DNA of 64,000 nt from Sepiola atlantica (GCA_963556195.1 OY744519.1:109859032-109923031); one strand, 5' to 3'. Positions 45,830 through 57,788 are shown, counted from the first letter of the stretch. Notes: generated by a model not told the origin, from the sequence alone. Translations and numbers: made by a program.

Positions 45830-46010
45830 TAGTAATGAGTCCACACTTAGCCAGGCCAAAAGCCACTGTCGGATAAGGGTTAAAATAAATGATGAAGAAT
45901 ATTATAAGAAGATTGAAAATTATTAAGGGAAGGAACAAAGTTTGATTAGTGATGGGGGACGGTTTATGACAAGTATTTGTTGACATTGGATTTGTGGAGT
46001 CTCAAATGGT
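45830..46010 (-). mobile_element. LINE 3' end, family F
   Basis: Begins AATGAGTCCACACTTAGCC and GATAAGGGTTAAAATAAATG, the reverse complement of the family F 3' UTR, and runs to ACAAGTATTTGTTGACATTG, which encodes the NVNKYL-type C-terminus. 5' truncated. Confidence 0.65.
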
Positions 46011-46450
46011 AAAGTATATAACATTGTTCTAAACGTTGTGTTGTTCTTAAAATTTCTTTATTTTCTCTTTATTTCACGTGACTTCAACTAACTTCTCTTA
46101 TCTTCTGGAGGAATTAGTCTGGTCAAATATTGAGAAAACAAATGAAACAGATTCTTTAACATTGTATGGTAAATGAAAATGTATTAATTTGAAACGGACT
46201 GCATGACATAATTACATTTTATTAGTTTACTTATTTGATTATTTATATATTATCAAACAAGGACAATGTGAGAAATGGAAGATAATAGTAGGGTAAGCAA
46301 AATAAAAGTATACAATTGGGTAAGTAATAGAAAATATTAAATACCAAAGATACTTCACTAATGCTTCACAAGGCGCAGGAAACTCAGAAAGAAAACGAAA
46401 GAAATGTGGAAATATCCTAATATGAAGAAACATATTTTCCACAAATCATT
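46011..46450. other. Unrecognised; end duplicated at 48069-48118
   Basis: 46404-46451 (CATATTTTCCACAAATCATT) recurs directly at 48069-48118. The LINE at 46452 begins at the end of this block. Confidence 0.5.
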
Positions 46451-46451
46451 T

Positions 46452-47545
46452 AAAAATCCAGGTTGTCCTCGATGGCCGTTCATCTAAGCAACATGACATA
46501 AATGCTGGTGTACCCCAGGGATCTATTCTTGGACCTTTGTTGTTCCTGACCTATATAAACGATCTCCCTGATGACATAGAGTCTGAGATTGGTTTATTTG
46601 CTGACGACACCACACTTTACTCTCGCCATGTTGGCAAAACAGACGCGATCATATCCGAGGCAATGGATGAATCTTTAGAAAATGACCTCTAGGCTGTAGT
46701 GGATTGGGGTCATAGTTGGTTGGTAACTTTTAATGCCGCAAAGACAAAGCTCCTTTCCTTCAATAACTACAAGAAGCCTCTCCAACCACCGATTGTCATG
46801 GCAAATAACACCCTACCTGAGAGTTCATCATTCAAACTCCTCGGCCTAACCTTCACAGTTAACATGAATTGGAACAAATACATTGAAGACATTGCCAAGG
46901 CTGCCGCAAAGAAGGTTGGCTCCCTCTACCGTGCTAGTAAATTCCTTACACCTGACATTATCCTGTATCTCTACAAAGCCACCATTCGCCCATGCATGGA
47001 GTATTGTTGCCACATCTGGGCTGGTGCATCATCTACTAGTCTCTCCCTCCTTGACAAGGTCCAAAAAAGAGTCGCCAACTTAATAGGTCCCTTACTGTCA
47101 GCTAAACTCCAGTCCCTGTCCCATCGCCGCAATGTAGCATCCTTATGTTTGTTTTACAAATACTTCAATGGATTATGCTCCGATAAGTTGGCTACTCTGG
47201 TGCCCCCTCGACGTAAATTCACTAGACTAACTCGACAATCTACTAAATCTCATTCATTCACTGTGGAGGTCCCCAGATGCCGGAGAGCATTCTACTCAAA
47301 TAGCTTCTTTCCTCGTGCTGCTGGCCTCTGGAACTCCCTCCCTGGCCCCTGTTTCCCCGACAGTACTGACATGCAGAAATTTAAAACTAATGTAAACAGA
47401 CATCTCGCTGCTCAGATCCCAATTTAGGCTAACCCCCCATACCTTCTCCCCTTTTATTTTTTCTCAGTAGCCCCTTACGTCTAAAGTGGCGGCCTGCCTT
47501 GTTTGGGGTGAACTTCGTTAAAAAAAACAAAAAAACTGTGACGAA
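46452..47545 (+). mobile_element. LINE (CR1/Jockey-like), 5' truncated in the RT
   Basis: Coding starts inside RT at [19 protein letters not shown], with catalytic FADDTTLYS at about 46600. An in-frame TAG at 46690-46692 interrupts it (the copy at 55740 has CAG there). A 242-codon frame then runs from 46699 to 47427 with LLGLTFTVNMNWNKYI, YKATIRPCMEYCCHIWAGAS, LDKVQKRVANLI and LWNSLPGPCFP. It ends with a 3' UTR and an A-rich end at about 47520-47535. Apart from that stop the C-terminal half is intact. Confidence 0.9.
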
Positions 47546-48980
47546 GAGTTGGCTGGTGCAATATTAATTGATTTATTGAGTACAATTAATTATGGAATAG
47601 TTAATTGAAAGAAATTGGGATCAGTAGATTTTAGACAAAATATCCCCAAAGTTTATTAAACGAATAATTTAATTGAACGGGTCATATTCTTTGTATTTGA
47701 GTGACAATCCAAATCATCGGTTTTCATTATAAATAACGTAGGCCAAAAATGTAGTGTTCAAATCGTAATTTTGAAAAGGTTGTATTTTCCATGTTTGAGT
47801 GACAACTGAAGAGAACATAATCAAACTAAATTTTGTTATATTTCAAACCATAATTTTGAAAGCGCATTGATAATAATAAATACAACATGGAAACAGAACG
47901 ATTAATGGAACAACCAATCAGAATGCATGCAGTCCTTGCAGCATCGGATTACATATAGTGTCATGAGAACCAGGATACAACACATAGGACCAAATTATAT
48001 AAGAGGTAATACTTCACAAAAGAAACTAAACGAATCCCACTAATTAATCTCAGAAATTCAATTTTAGAAAACATGGAAACATCTCAATATGAAAAACATA
48101 TTTCCCACAAATCATTTAACTCATTTCCATATGTCTGAAATATTTTTTTAATTGCAGGTTTAAAAAAAACTGGAAGAATTTGGTGCAAGTGTTGAAATAA
48201 AAAATTATCCCCAAACCTCAAGTATTTGCATATTGATCGTATTGATTTGAACTAAGTTAAAAGTGATTGTCAAAAAAATAGCTCAATAACTTTTTTATGA
48301 ATTGAATGGTGAAGAAAATCTCAGATCTATGGAGATTTCCATTAATCATATTCAATGGAATAAAATTGATCAGCTTTTCTTTATTTCACTCTTTTGTGAT
48401 TAAAATAGATTTTATAAGAGAACATATTGTCAGGTGTGTTACTGACCTAATGGATATCGTCATGGTCTATGGAATCAGCTATGCATTTAAGTTTAAATTT
48501 AATCGAATCTATTGTGATTAAGAGGTACTTTCCGAGATGGCTTCCCATGTCATCCTCGACTGATCCTCATGTGATGCATCTCAAAGCACTTTTGTGTATC
48601 TACAGCTATATTCAGCCTCTCTATAGTGAATGACCATCCAGGTGTGGCAAAGTCATACCCTTCATGAGATAATCCTGTTAAGTGAATACGGCAGATCTAG
48701 AAGAGCCTAATCTTGATAAATAAAATATTTCTATTCTTTAGGAGTAGTTGTAGTTTTAGTGACAATCATCAACAAATGGATGTAGCAGCTATGGAAAAAT
48801 CATCCTACATGACAACCGGAACGTGTTATTGCTCCACTTAGTAGAGAACCGTAATACATCAATAGTTGCATATAGATGTCATCAGCCATCGAAATTAATT
48901 TCATCTCGGCCATTAAGTTATTCAATTCTGTAGACTATCATTTCAGAATGAAGCTTCAACAATTATAAGCAATGTGTTTT
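47546..48980. other. No recognisable gene
   Basis: Two partly similar blocks (about 47690-47760 and 47770-47870, both with TTTGAGTGACAA and ATTTTGAAA) suggest an old tandem duplication. Nothing else identified. Confidence 0.45.
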
Positions 48981-48981
48981 G

Positions 48982-48984
<3 letters not shown>

Positions 48985-49027
<43 letters not shown>
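48985..49027. repeat. (TA)n microsatellite
   Basis: About 21 TA units directly before the PLE fragment. Confidence 0.95.
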
Positions 49028-49030
<3 letters not shown>

Positions 49031-49360
49031 ATAAATCTACTTTAATCAAGATAATACATAATAAATCAACATGCCGACTAATTGAATCTGCACTCATAGC
49101 CCTTTCCACAAATAAAATTAAACAGAGAATGGGATTCTACTTTATCTCCCCTAACCTATCAAAAGCAATTATTCATGAAAATAAGATATATCTAGACACC
49201 GGTTGATTCCCTGAGTTTTGAATTAGTCTTCCTTTAGACCCCCTTTCTACTCTTTATTCTTTTCTTTTGTCATTTTTTTCATTTTTTTTTCGTTCACTCT
49301 TGACAAAGCCCATTTGGGCGAAACGGTGAGCTTTTTAGGTCTTCCACTTATTCCATTTTA

Positions 49361-49365
<5 letters not shown>
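49028..49365 (+). pseudogene. Penelope-like extreme C-terminus and 3' end
   Basis: FDKSTLIKIIHNKSTCRLIE then SALIALSTNKIKQRMGFYFI resembles the last helix of the PLE GIY-YIG domain (E-S-x-x-I). About 80 bp after the stop, CTTGACAAAGCCCATTTGGG and CGAAACGGTG form a GCCC/GGGC hairpin followed by GAAAC, a motif common in PLE tails. The fragment lies exactly between two (TA)n tracts. Confidence 0.55.

Positions 49366-49432
<67 letters not shown>
49366..49432. repeat. (TA)n microsatellite
   Basis: 33 TA units directly after the PLE 3' end. Confidence 0.95.
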
Positions 49433-49434
<2 letters not shown>

Positions 49435-49669
49435 GGTTTAGTAACTAGTAAAAATGCAGATTTATTTCATATAAATAAATATATCTATTTATATTTCATA
49501 AGTAAATATATTCACTTATTTAAATTCGAATTTTTCACCCATAAAAGAGTCCTTGTCAAGAAAATACAGACCTTTTTTTACAGGGCATGTTATTTATTTT
49601 GATAATATCAATTTATTCAATTTTGCAAACCATAATGTTTGGCCAGGTTAGGTAGTCACATCATAGACA

Positions 49670-50038
49670 TTTTATACTAATGAGTCACCACTTACCAAGG
49701 CCAAAGCGAGGATAAGGTTTAATGAGATTGTCAATTGGAGGATGAACAATATTATAAGAGGATTGGAAACGATGGATAAAAAGAGTAGAATCTGATTACT
49801 TAAGAGGACGGTTCGACAAGTATTTGTTAACATTGGACTTGAAATGTTTTGCAGTGGTGGTAGAGAGACGAGTTCTTGTGAATGTTTTACAGGGAGAAAC
49901 AGAGATTGAATTTTAGTCGAGCATCTTCCATGAAAATAAGGGAAGTAAGGGACAAAAATAAAACTAAGGAGACCTACTGAGCACTTATGAAAGTCGAAGC
50001 ATTCCTTTAGGGGCTCCACTCATAGGTTTATGTCCCTT
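49670..50038 (-). mobile_element. LINE 3' end, family F
   Basis: Starts TAATGAGTCACCACTTACCA and AAGGCCAAAGCGAGGATAAG, the inverted family F 3' UTR, and extends about 370 bp into broken coding sequence. It is interrupted at 50038 by a separate insertion. Confidence 0.7.
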
Positions 50039-50336
50039 TTCTATTTATCTTCCTCCTACAAGGTAAGATGTGACACAAGGTCGGGAAAGTGGGAAAGAAC
50101 CAGCGCTCGAGAATTTGAGCACTCTGGCTTTGTAAAAACTGCCTGGGCAGCCCCGTCGGCATTCCCCGGTAGCAATAACCTTACTCCTCCCCAAAGAGGG
50201 GAGGCAAAGCCTGGGAGGGTGCACCTCCTAGAACTGCACAGGACCGACAACTGATAGACCAGCGTAAATCCAGACCTGAAGGCCCGGACAATACCGGTTT
50301 ATTAGGCGGGGTAAAAACATAGGTTTATGTCCCTAT
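50023..50336. mobile_element. GC-rich ~285-bp insert between 16-bp direct repeats
   Basis: ATAGGTTTATGTCCCT occurs at about 50023-50038 and about 50321-50336. The insert is much richer in GC than its flanks, holds CCTCCCCAAAGAGGGGAGG and GCCTGGGAGGGTGCACCTCC, and ends GGTAAAAAC. Long direct repeats and an A-rich end fit target-primed insertion by LINE machinery. I do not recognise the RNA; it is not a tRNA-SINE of the three families here. Confidence 0.6.
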
Positions 50337-50339
50337 TCA

Positions 50340-51060
50340 AGGAGTTTAAAGGGTAAATAGCACAGTTATTAGATTTTTTTAATGGAAGTCACTCCAAACA
50401 AAGCATGAAGCCACTTGATGTAAGGAGTTAAAAAGAACGAAAAATGCTGAAGTTGCCTCATAACAAAAAGGGAGAGGAAGGTAAAATCACTTCAAAACAA
50501 GGTTGTCTTTTAACTGAAGGTGATGAATTCAGAGGCAAAATAATCGAGGTAAAGCCGAAACATAAGCATGGCAGTGACGGACCCAGTCATCAACACCGAA
50601 AATACCTCAAAGGAAATACATCCATGCGCAAGACGGCACTTGAGAATACCCCGACATTTACTGAGTGCTAATGGAGAAGCCTTTCAAGGAGCTACCCCGG
50701 GAAAGTCTGGACCAGAAAAGCACTATGACCTCGCTCTCTACAAAGGATACTTAACTCCCTTCATCATCTGTCAGTTATCAGACAAACAACCTAGAAAGAG
50801 ACCCCACCACCAGCGTTAAATCCCATGGACTCCAAATGGACTAGCCAAAACTTAAGCCCTTCAAGAGACCAATAAGAGAGGAAGGGTTACTAGGCTGGCT
50901 GACAAGAGCCTACCCCTAAAGATTTAAAAATTTTTTTACTAGATTTCAGTCTAGAAAACAGGAAAAGTTATGCCGCCTTTTAAAAAAAGAGAATGTTAAA
51001 AAACAAAAAATAGGAAAAAAAAATCATTAAATTTTTTTCAGTTAAATACATGGCTTTTAT
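50340..51060. other. Unidentified, possibly old coding remnant
   Basis: 50385-50440 repeats 32811-32872. From 50444 to about 50820 GC content rises and overlapping frames (75 and 83 codons) have mixed composition, including EFRGKIIEVKPKHKHGS and HYDLALYKGYLTPFI. I recognise no family. It could be part of a retroelement. Confidence 0.3.
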
Positions 51061-51067
51061 TTCACTA

Positions 51068-51187
51068 ATATACAGCATAATCACGTTGACATCCTTGTTC
51101 TCGTCGGACTATCAAAGTTAAGCGACGTTGGGCCTGGCTAGTATCAGATAGGTGACCATTTGGGAATACCAGATGCTGTATACGGAA
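51068..51187 (+). ncRNA. 5S rRNA-like sequence (pseudogene or 5S-derived SINE)
   Basis: CACGTTGACATCC, TTGTTCTCGTCGGA, AAAGTTAAGCGACGTTGGGC, CTGGCTAGTAT, AGGTGACCATTTGGGAATAC and GATGCTGTA follow metazoan 5S rRNA order with only two single-base gaps against the human sequence as I recall it. The internal A box, intermediate element and C box regions are recognisable but substituted. It is a lone copy in repeat-rich DNA, so a working 5S gene is unlikely. Confidence 0.8.
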
Positions 51188-51337
51188 GGACGGTGAACCC
51201 GTCTGCAAAATAAAATACAGCCTGAAGATACCTTTAGCAAGTACTTCAATATAACCTGCGTATCCACACATGTATTGACGCAATGGAACAACCGCCTCCC
51301 TTGAGTGGAAGTTTTGTTCTCAATCATGTGCCGAAGC
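51188..51337 (+). other. Sequence downstream of the 5S-like unit
   Basis: About 150 bp, less AT-rich than further downstream, with CAGCCTGAAGATACC, ending before a (GA)n tract. It may be the body of a 5S-headed SINE; no second copy is visible in this window. Confidence 0.3.
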
Positions 51338-51374
51338 TCTCCAGAGAGAGAGAGAAAGATAGAGAGAGGAAGAA

Positions 51375-51409
<35 letters not shown>

Positions 51410-51428
51410 AAGAGAGAAAGTGAGAGAG
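51338..51428. repeat. (GA)n microsatellite
   Basis: An imperfect GA/GAAA run of about 90 bp. Confidence 0.95.
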
Positions 51429-53494
51429 TATTCTATTGTTTTTTTAGTTGTTTTTATTTTTTTAATTAAACTATACAAAATTTTATTCAACTTTTCTCCT
51501 GTGGATTACCACTTCTCAATTACCAAAACTCTTTTTTATATTTGGACTGTAAGAAATATTTATAATCTTCTCTCCCCAATTTATTTTGTTCAAATAAATC
51601 ACTAATTTCACAATCTGATTCAAAGAGTGATTTATGGTAATAAAACTTCCTGGCAAATCATTAATTTGAATTATACATTTTGTTAGGAAAGAAAGAAAAA
51701 AGAATCAATTGTTGGATTGAACAATTGAAGAATAGCAATGAAAGCATCAAATATGCATAAAGAATCTTGAACGTAAAAATGGAAAAGATTGGTAGAATTC
51801 CTGTGAGATGTGATTGTGTGTAGATAAAAGGATTGATAAATGGAAGATGTCAGACTATGAGTTCGAAAAAAGTAAATTATTCCACTGTGGAAAATGTAGT
51901 TTTCAATGAGATTTTCAGTTTATTTGTTTCTCTTATTTTTTCTTTCTTTATATTAATATTGCCTTTCGTTCTCTTCTTATTCAATATCTTCTCCTTTTTT
52001 CTCTCCTATCTTTTCTTATATTCTTTCCTTCTATACTTTTTTTTTTTGCCTTGTATTCCTTTTCCTGCTCTTATTTTCCTCATTTCGCCTTCATTATTTG
52101 CCATTCTTTTTCATTTTCACTTTCATTTCTCATTTCATCTTTCAACATTATCTTTCATTTCCTTAACGTTTCCCTTCATTAAACTTTTCTCTTCTTTTTA
52201 GTTTTATCGTTCAACTAAAAGAATACTCGTCCCAGGACAGGTAAAATTAATTTATTGAACAGAAAGTTTTTGCACCACTTTTATGTCTCTTTACGAAGAT
52301 TAAAATCAAGATATAATGTTACTAAACCTTATGTCTTGAATCCTCATTCGAATTTTGATCAAAATCCATTACATGGTTTTGATTCTAAAACATGTCTAAA
52401 ATTTAAAGCTTAAGCTTAAGGGTTCTTAAGCAGAATATAATCTTTCTTAATTGATGTCTAATGACCATGGATTAAATTTAATGCAAATCTAAGCTATTTG
52501 TGCTCATATTATGCCCCCTAAAAACTTTTGAAATATTCCAAAGAAACTTAAAATTTCACAAAAATCCGAGGTATCTTAATGTTCACAAAAGACTTCCACC
52601 CCCTTTTTACCCTTTTTAAATAAAACTGAATTCAACTAAATATAACCTGCATTACAATCCATTACGCCTAGCAGCTGTGTTTTAAAATTCATGATCATCG
52701 ATTAGTTATTTTAAGAATACATTCTGTACATACAAATATAAACATATACATATACTGAACTAGATAGATAGAGATATATCACTTTGTGACAGCCTTGCAC
52801 ATTGTCTTGGTTGAGCTTGTCATATGTTCTCAATAAACAAACTCAATACTTAGGAGCCAAAATTGTTGAAGCCAAGCATGCACACCTGTTAACCGAACAC
52901 TCTTCATCTAAGATAAGTTCCTGCGAAAGCACTTATTCACCAACCCTCATTCTGTAGATGTACCTTTTTCTGTTGTAAACCATTCTTTACTACTTGCACA
53001 AGTAAAAATGTTCAATTAATATACACTGCTGTGATTCCTTTTCTTCGAAAGCTGTTTCTCCCAATTCAACTTTCAGCATTTATTTTCGAGTATAATTCCT
53101 ATTTTCTCTTGTACGAGAAATTAATTTTCTTTCGCAATAAAACGCCTCACAACTTCTAGTTGAGGAAATGGATATCCATTTAGTTATGTAAATAAAATCT
53201 TGCTTGATATTAAAATCGATGTTATTCTGTTCTTAAAGAAATTATCAGTCTCCTAAAAAGGATCAAGAGAACGTTTTTTATCCCTGGCTTTAAGATGAAA
53301 AGATAACAATAACTGATCTCTCTAGAAAACTGAAACCCCAAATTAAAAAAATATTTTTCGTTTATTTCGAAAATATGCCTTAATGACTTATTTAAATATA
53401 GTTCTTTTTATTTGTCCGAAATTATTCTAAGTTGAATAAGCTTAAGTGGTAAATCATTCTGTTTTTATTGAATTACTGTGTAAGTTTGTTTTTT
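51429..53494. other. No recognisable feature
   Basis: About 2 kb of AT-rich DNA. The 122-codon frame at 51833-52201 is almost all F, L, S, I and P from a T/C-rich strand and is compositional. Confidence 0.5.
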
Positions 53495-53850
53495 ATGAGT
53501 AACCAATTTCCAAGGCCAAACACAACTCCAGGATGAAGGTTAATGGGATTGTCAGATGGATGATGAAAAATACTATGAAAGTATTGCAAACAATTGATGA
53601 AAAGGGCAGAATTTGATGATTTGACAACAAGTGTGTGTGGACATTGGACTTTAAGACGACCATATCGTAGTCAACAGGGAAGCAATCCCATGCAATTGTG
53701 TTCCGCAGATGGGAAGTTCTTGGAAAGAAACCTTATTCATGGAAGTTCGGTTTGGTTTTAGGTACACATAGGAGGAAAGATGAATTCCTTGCAATTGTGA
53801 TAGCTAGACGAATCAGAAATTAAGGCGCAGTCAAGCATCTAACATTAAAA
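53495..53850 (-). mobile_element. LINE 3' end, family F (longer copy)
   Basis: Starts at the inverted 3' UTR (ATGAGTAACCAATTTCCAAG). On the minus strand it reads RTSHLRNTIAWDCFPVDYDM and VVLKSNVH, the LWN...FP...FK-S-N-V pattern of the C-terminus. 5' truncated. Confidence 0.7.
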
Positions 53851-55007
53851 TAACAATAAAGTAGAGAAGGGGACTGTGGAGAAGGAAAGAGATCACCCCA
53901 CCCCCACTAGATTGCAAAGTCGATTTCAAGGCAGGAAAGAGTACTCTAAGCAGTACCTCCTCAGATGTGGCAATAGTACTCCATCCTAGAACATATCTGA
54001 CTCTTATACTGGTAGAGGATTGTGCCAGTAGAATGATTCAAGAACTCATTAAATCCCACGGTAATTGAACACAACTCTCCAATTAAATAGTTTATGATGT
54101 TAGCCATTAGACCACTTAAAATGGATCTTGTACTGTTAACTGAAACTTTCAGTTGCAAATGCTCTCACCACCGAATGCAACTTGAGGCATCAACAGATAA
54201 TTCCTCTTCTTTTCTTCCTTTTCTTTTTTTTGTGACAGTGAAATGGAATAATGGCTGCGATTTCAGAATGCATTAGGGAGGCATCTGACAGTAAAAGATG
54301 CACTGTTCCTGTGACTATTGTTTTTAAGGTGTCTCTACATAAATAGTTTAACAAGAAGTGAGCTAATGGCTTGTTATTAATATTGCATAAATTTGAACAA
54401 CCTTTAAAAATGGCTTTAGCCTATTCAAAAGAGTATTGCCCTCACAGAATGATAATGAGAGTTAGTCTATTTTTGGTCTTCTTAAATTGAAATCTATTTA
54501 CTGCAAGGATCTGGTAACACTAGTGTGTCAATTGTACTAATACACATTCAAATTAGATGACAACTGTTAATGGCTACATTCATATAGACAGGTGCAACAC
54601 CAATTTCCCAGCAACTGATGGTCCGGTATCGTTTGATCTAGACAAAATCAGGAAAAGAAAACTTGATAATCCCTTGCCGGCAGACTAGTTTACTGGGCTG
54701 CCAACAGATGACTCTGTGTGTAGCACGTCATCAATTTGTTTGTTTATTACACTACACCTGCTGGTGGTAGTCTCCATTTATTTTTCGATTATATCTTATT
54801 TTGCTTAAATTTAACCCGAGTTATGGCTTCACAGGCAACTGTAAGTGACAGACATAGTGTTAAACATAAATAACCGTTTATTTTCATGAAAAAAAAGATA
54901 AACTGCTGATAAAACTTGGTAGTGGTGTATCAGTGTACAAAATGTGTGATAGCAATTCTTGATAGTTCAGAAACATGTTTTCTGTTGTTGTTTCTTTATA
55001 CTTACGA
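53851..55007. other. No recognisable feature
   Basis: No family signature. 53870-54100 is moderately GC-rich and may be further LINE remnant. Confidence 0.4.
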
Positions 55008-55240
55008 GTCACCACTTACCAATGCCAAAAGACACTCGAGGATAAGGGTTAATGAGATTGTCAGTTGGATGCTGAACTATACTATGAGAGGATTGCAAAC
55101 GATGGACAGAAAGAACAAGATTTGATGATTTGAGAAGATGGATCAACAAGTATTTGTTGACATTGGACTTGAAGGCGACCATGTTGTAGACTGCAGAGAA
55201 GAAGTCCTGCGCCAATGTGAGAGGGTTGAAACGATGGACT
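55008..55240 (-). mobile_element. LINE 3' end, family F
   Basis: GAGTCACCACTTACCAATGC and TCGAGGATAAGGGTTAATGA open the inverted 3' UTR. The minus strand then reads FKSNVNKYLLIHLLKSSN, followed downstream by the usual 3' UTR. 5' truncated. Confidence 0.75.
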
Positions 55241-55734
55241 GTAATTAATGTGTTAAGGGGTATGTTGATGAATTATTATTAAAGTGAAATCGGATGGCCT
55301 AGCAAAATGGGGCATGAAAATCAATGTTGCACCTGTATCACTAATCTCATCTTTATGACGTCTTGTTGGCTGTCAAACGTTTCATGGGAAAAATGACCAA
55401 GAGAAAGAGATGTGAATATCTATCAAATAGGTTGTCTTTGTTCTTTCATTTTTAATGTTATTCAAACAATTCTTTGTGTGCTTACTTTGATGTCCATAAT
55501 ATTGTGCCCTCCGTCTTTATTTGTGATGTAGACTCTTTTTTCTGATCAGGCAAAACATCTAATAAAAAATAACAAGTTATTCCCCTTTGCTTGTAAGGCC
55601 GGAATTAATCCATGAAAGGGACATTTAGCTTCCACAACGCTCTTTTCCGGTACTAATTAACGAGAGGAACTGTCAGCTTTGACATCGATCTTTTTAAAAC
55701 AACCAGCATGCTGGAAGGAGCATAATATGTTGTG
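55241..55734. other. No recognisable feature
   Basis: No signal identified before the LINE copy at 55735. Confidence 0.45.
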
Positions 55735-56775
55735 ACCAGCACTTGATATATCCAAAGCCTTTGACAAGGTATGGCATAAAGGCTTTCTCCTTAAAATACA
55801 CTCATATGGTATTACTGGGCAAATATTTAATATAATTAGATCCTTCCTAACCAAAAAAAAGAACCAGGTTATCCTCGATGGCCGTTCATCTAAGCAACAT
55901 GACATAAATTCTGGTGTACCCCAGAGATCTATCCTTGGACATTTATTGTTCCTGATCTTCATAAACGATCTCCCTGATGACATTGAGTCTGAGATTGGTA
56001 TATTTGCTGACGACATCACACTTTACTCTCGTCATGTGGGCAAAACAAACATGATCATATCCGAGGCAATGGCTGAATTCTTAGAAAATGACCTCCAGGC
56101 TGTAGTGGATTGGGGTCATAAATGGTTCCTTCAATAACTACAAGAAACCTCTCCAACCACCGATTGTCATGGCAAATAACACCCTACTTGAGAGTTCAAC
56201 ATTCAAACTCCTCGGCCTAACCTTCACAGGTAACATGAATTGGAATAAATACATTGAAGACATTGCCAAGGCTGCAGCAAAGACGGTGAACATCCTCTAC
56301 TGTGCTAGTAAACTCCTCACATCTGATATTGTCAAAGCCACCATCCGCCCATGCATGGAGTATTGTTGTCACATCTGGGTTGGTGCATCATCCACTAGTC
56401 TGTTCCTCTTAGACAAGGTCCCAAAAAGAACTGGCTACTCTGGTGCCCCCTCGACATAAATACACTAGACCAACTCGACAATCAGCTAAATCCCATCCAT
56501 TCACTGTGGAGGTCTCCAGATGCCGAAGAGCCTTCTACTCTAATAGCTTCTTTCCTCATGCTGCCGGCCTCTGGAACTCCCTCCCTGCTCCCTGTGCCCC
56601 TGACTGAACCTACACGCAGAGGTTTAAAACTAATGTAAACAGACATCTAGCTACACAGCTCCCAACTTAGGATGACACCCAAAACCGTCACCCTAATTCT
56701 CAGTAACCCCTTACGTCTACAGTGGCGGCCTGCCTTGTTTTGGATGAAATATGTTAAAAACAAAAAAAAAAAAAG
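55735..56775 (+). mobile_element. LINE (CR1/Jockey-like), second copy with deletions
   Basis: Begins upstream of the 46452 copy with LDISKAFDKVWHKGFLLKI (first RT palm Asp), then [16 protein letters not shown] and [13 protein letters not shown]. It lacks about 36 bp near 56125, 15 bp near 56330 and about 120 bp near 56435 relative to 46452-47545; the first and last break or shorten the reading. The C-terminus and 3' UTR (GTCTACAGTGGCGGCCTGCC) match the other copy, ending in poly-A at about 56760-56775. Confidence 0.9.
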
Positions 56776-57788
56776 AGAGGTAAGCATGCAAATTCTCATT
56801 AATTAATCTGAATTCAACTCAAATTGTTATTGGTTTGTTTTAGAAATACTTATAGAATTTTATTTATGTTTAATTTCAGTTTGCACGTAAAATGAATATC
56901 TTGCATTCATAATTTGTGCCAACCATGTGCGTTTTAGATAAATATTCTTCATCAGTTCAGACTCGTGTTCCTCAAACTTTTGGTCCATGTGCTGATGCAA
57001 AATATAAAGAAAGAGCTAACAAAAAATGTTCACAGAATAGTTTCTAATATAAAACATTTCTTTTTTAAGAATCTATGTATTAGTATTGTTGTCACTCTGT
57101 ATGTACCTACTCAGGTACCAAGCCACATAATACTTTAAACTTGCACTAACTAGTAATAATGTTTAACTAATAAATACGTGCAAGTATTTGTCGCCTTTTA
57201 AGTACTAATCTCATGATATAGTGTGGTACTTTTACTAGGTCGCATCTAGTTTTATACACAAAACCCCTACTAGGATCGGGTGTGGAAGGATAACTTATCA
57301 TAAGTTACCACGTAAAGCATGTATTTTAGGCATGAAGTCAAAGTCTTTAAGAGACGCGATATCACAGCAATCAAGTATTTCACCTACTGCCTCATTTTTA
57401 CTATAAAACCTATTTAGGCATTTGAAAGGAAATTGCGTTTTAATCACTAATAATATACACCCTCTGTCAAAAATGACAGAAAAAATATGCTTTGACAGTG
57501 TTCACAGTAATATTCATATAAAATAACGTCTACATCGGTGAAGTTAAAAAAAAGAAAGAGAGAAAACGTCTCAAACTGGAAAGTTTCAAAACGAAAAAAA
57601 AAAATTTCATATGAATATTAGTGCGAAAACAGCTGAAGCATAATTTTTTGATATCATTTTTGAAAGATTTTCAATATTTACTTCTATAGTGTTCAAATAT
57701 GAGTAGAGCTTAGTAGAGCAATTAGCCTGATGCTTTTCCTCGGGAATGAAACAAACATTTATGTGTAGTTGCCAAAAGTATATTTTCA

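Noticed and set aside
51833..52201. 122-codon hydrophobic frame as a membrane protein
   Set aside because: Composition is almost only F, L, S, I and P from a T/C-rich strand, with no supporting context.
55657..56019. 120-codon minus-strand frame
   Set aside because: It is antisense to the reverse transcriptase of the LINE at 55735-56775, which shows clear RT motifs on the plus strand.
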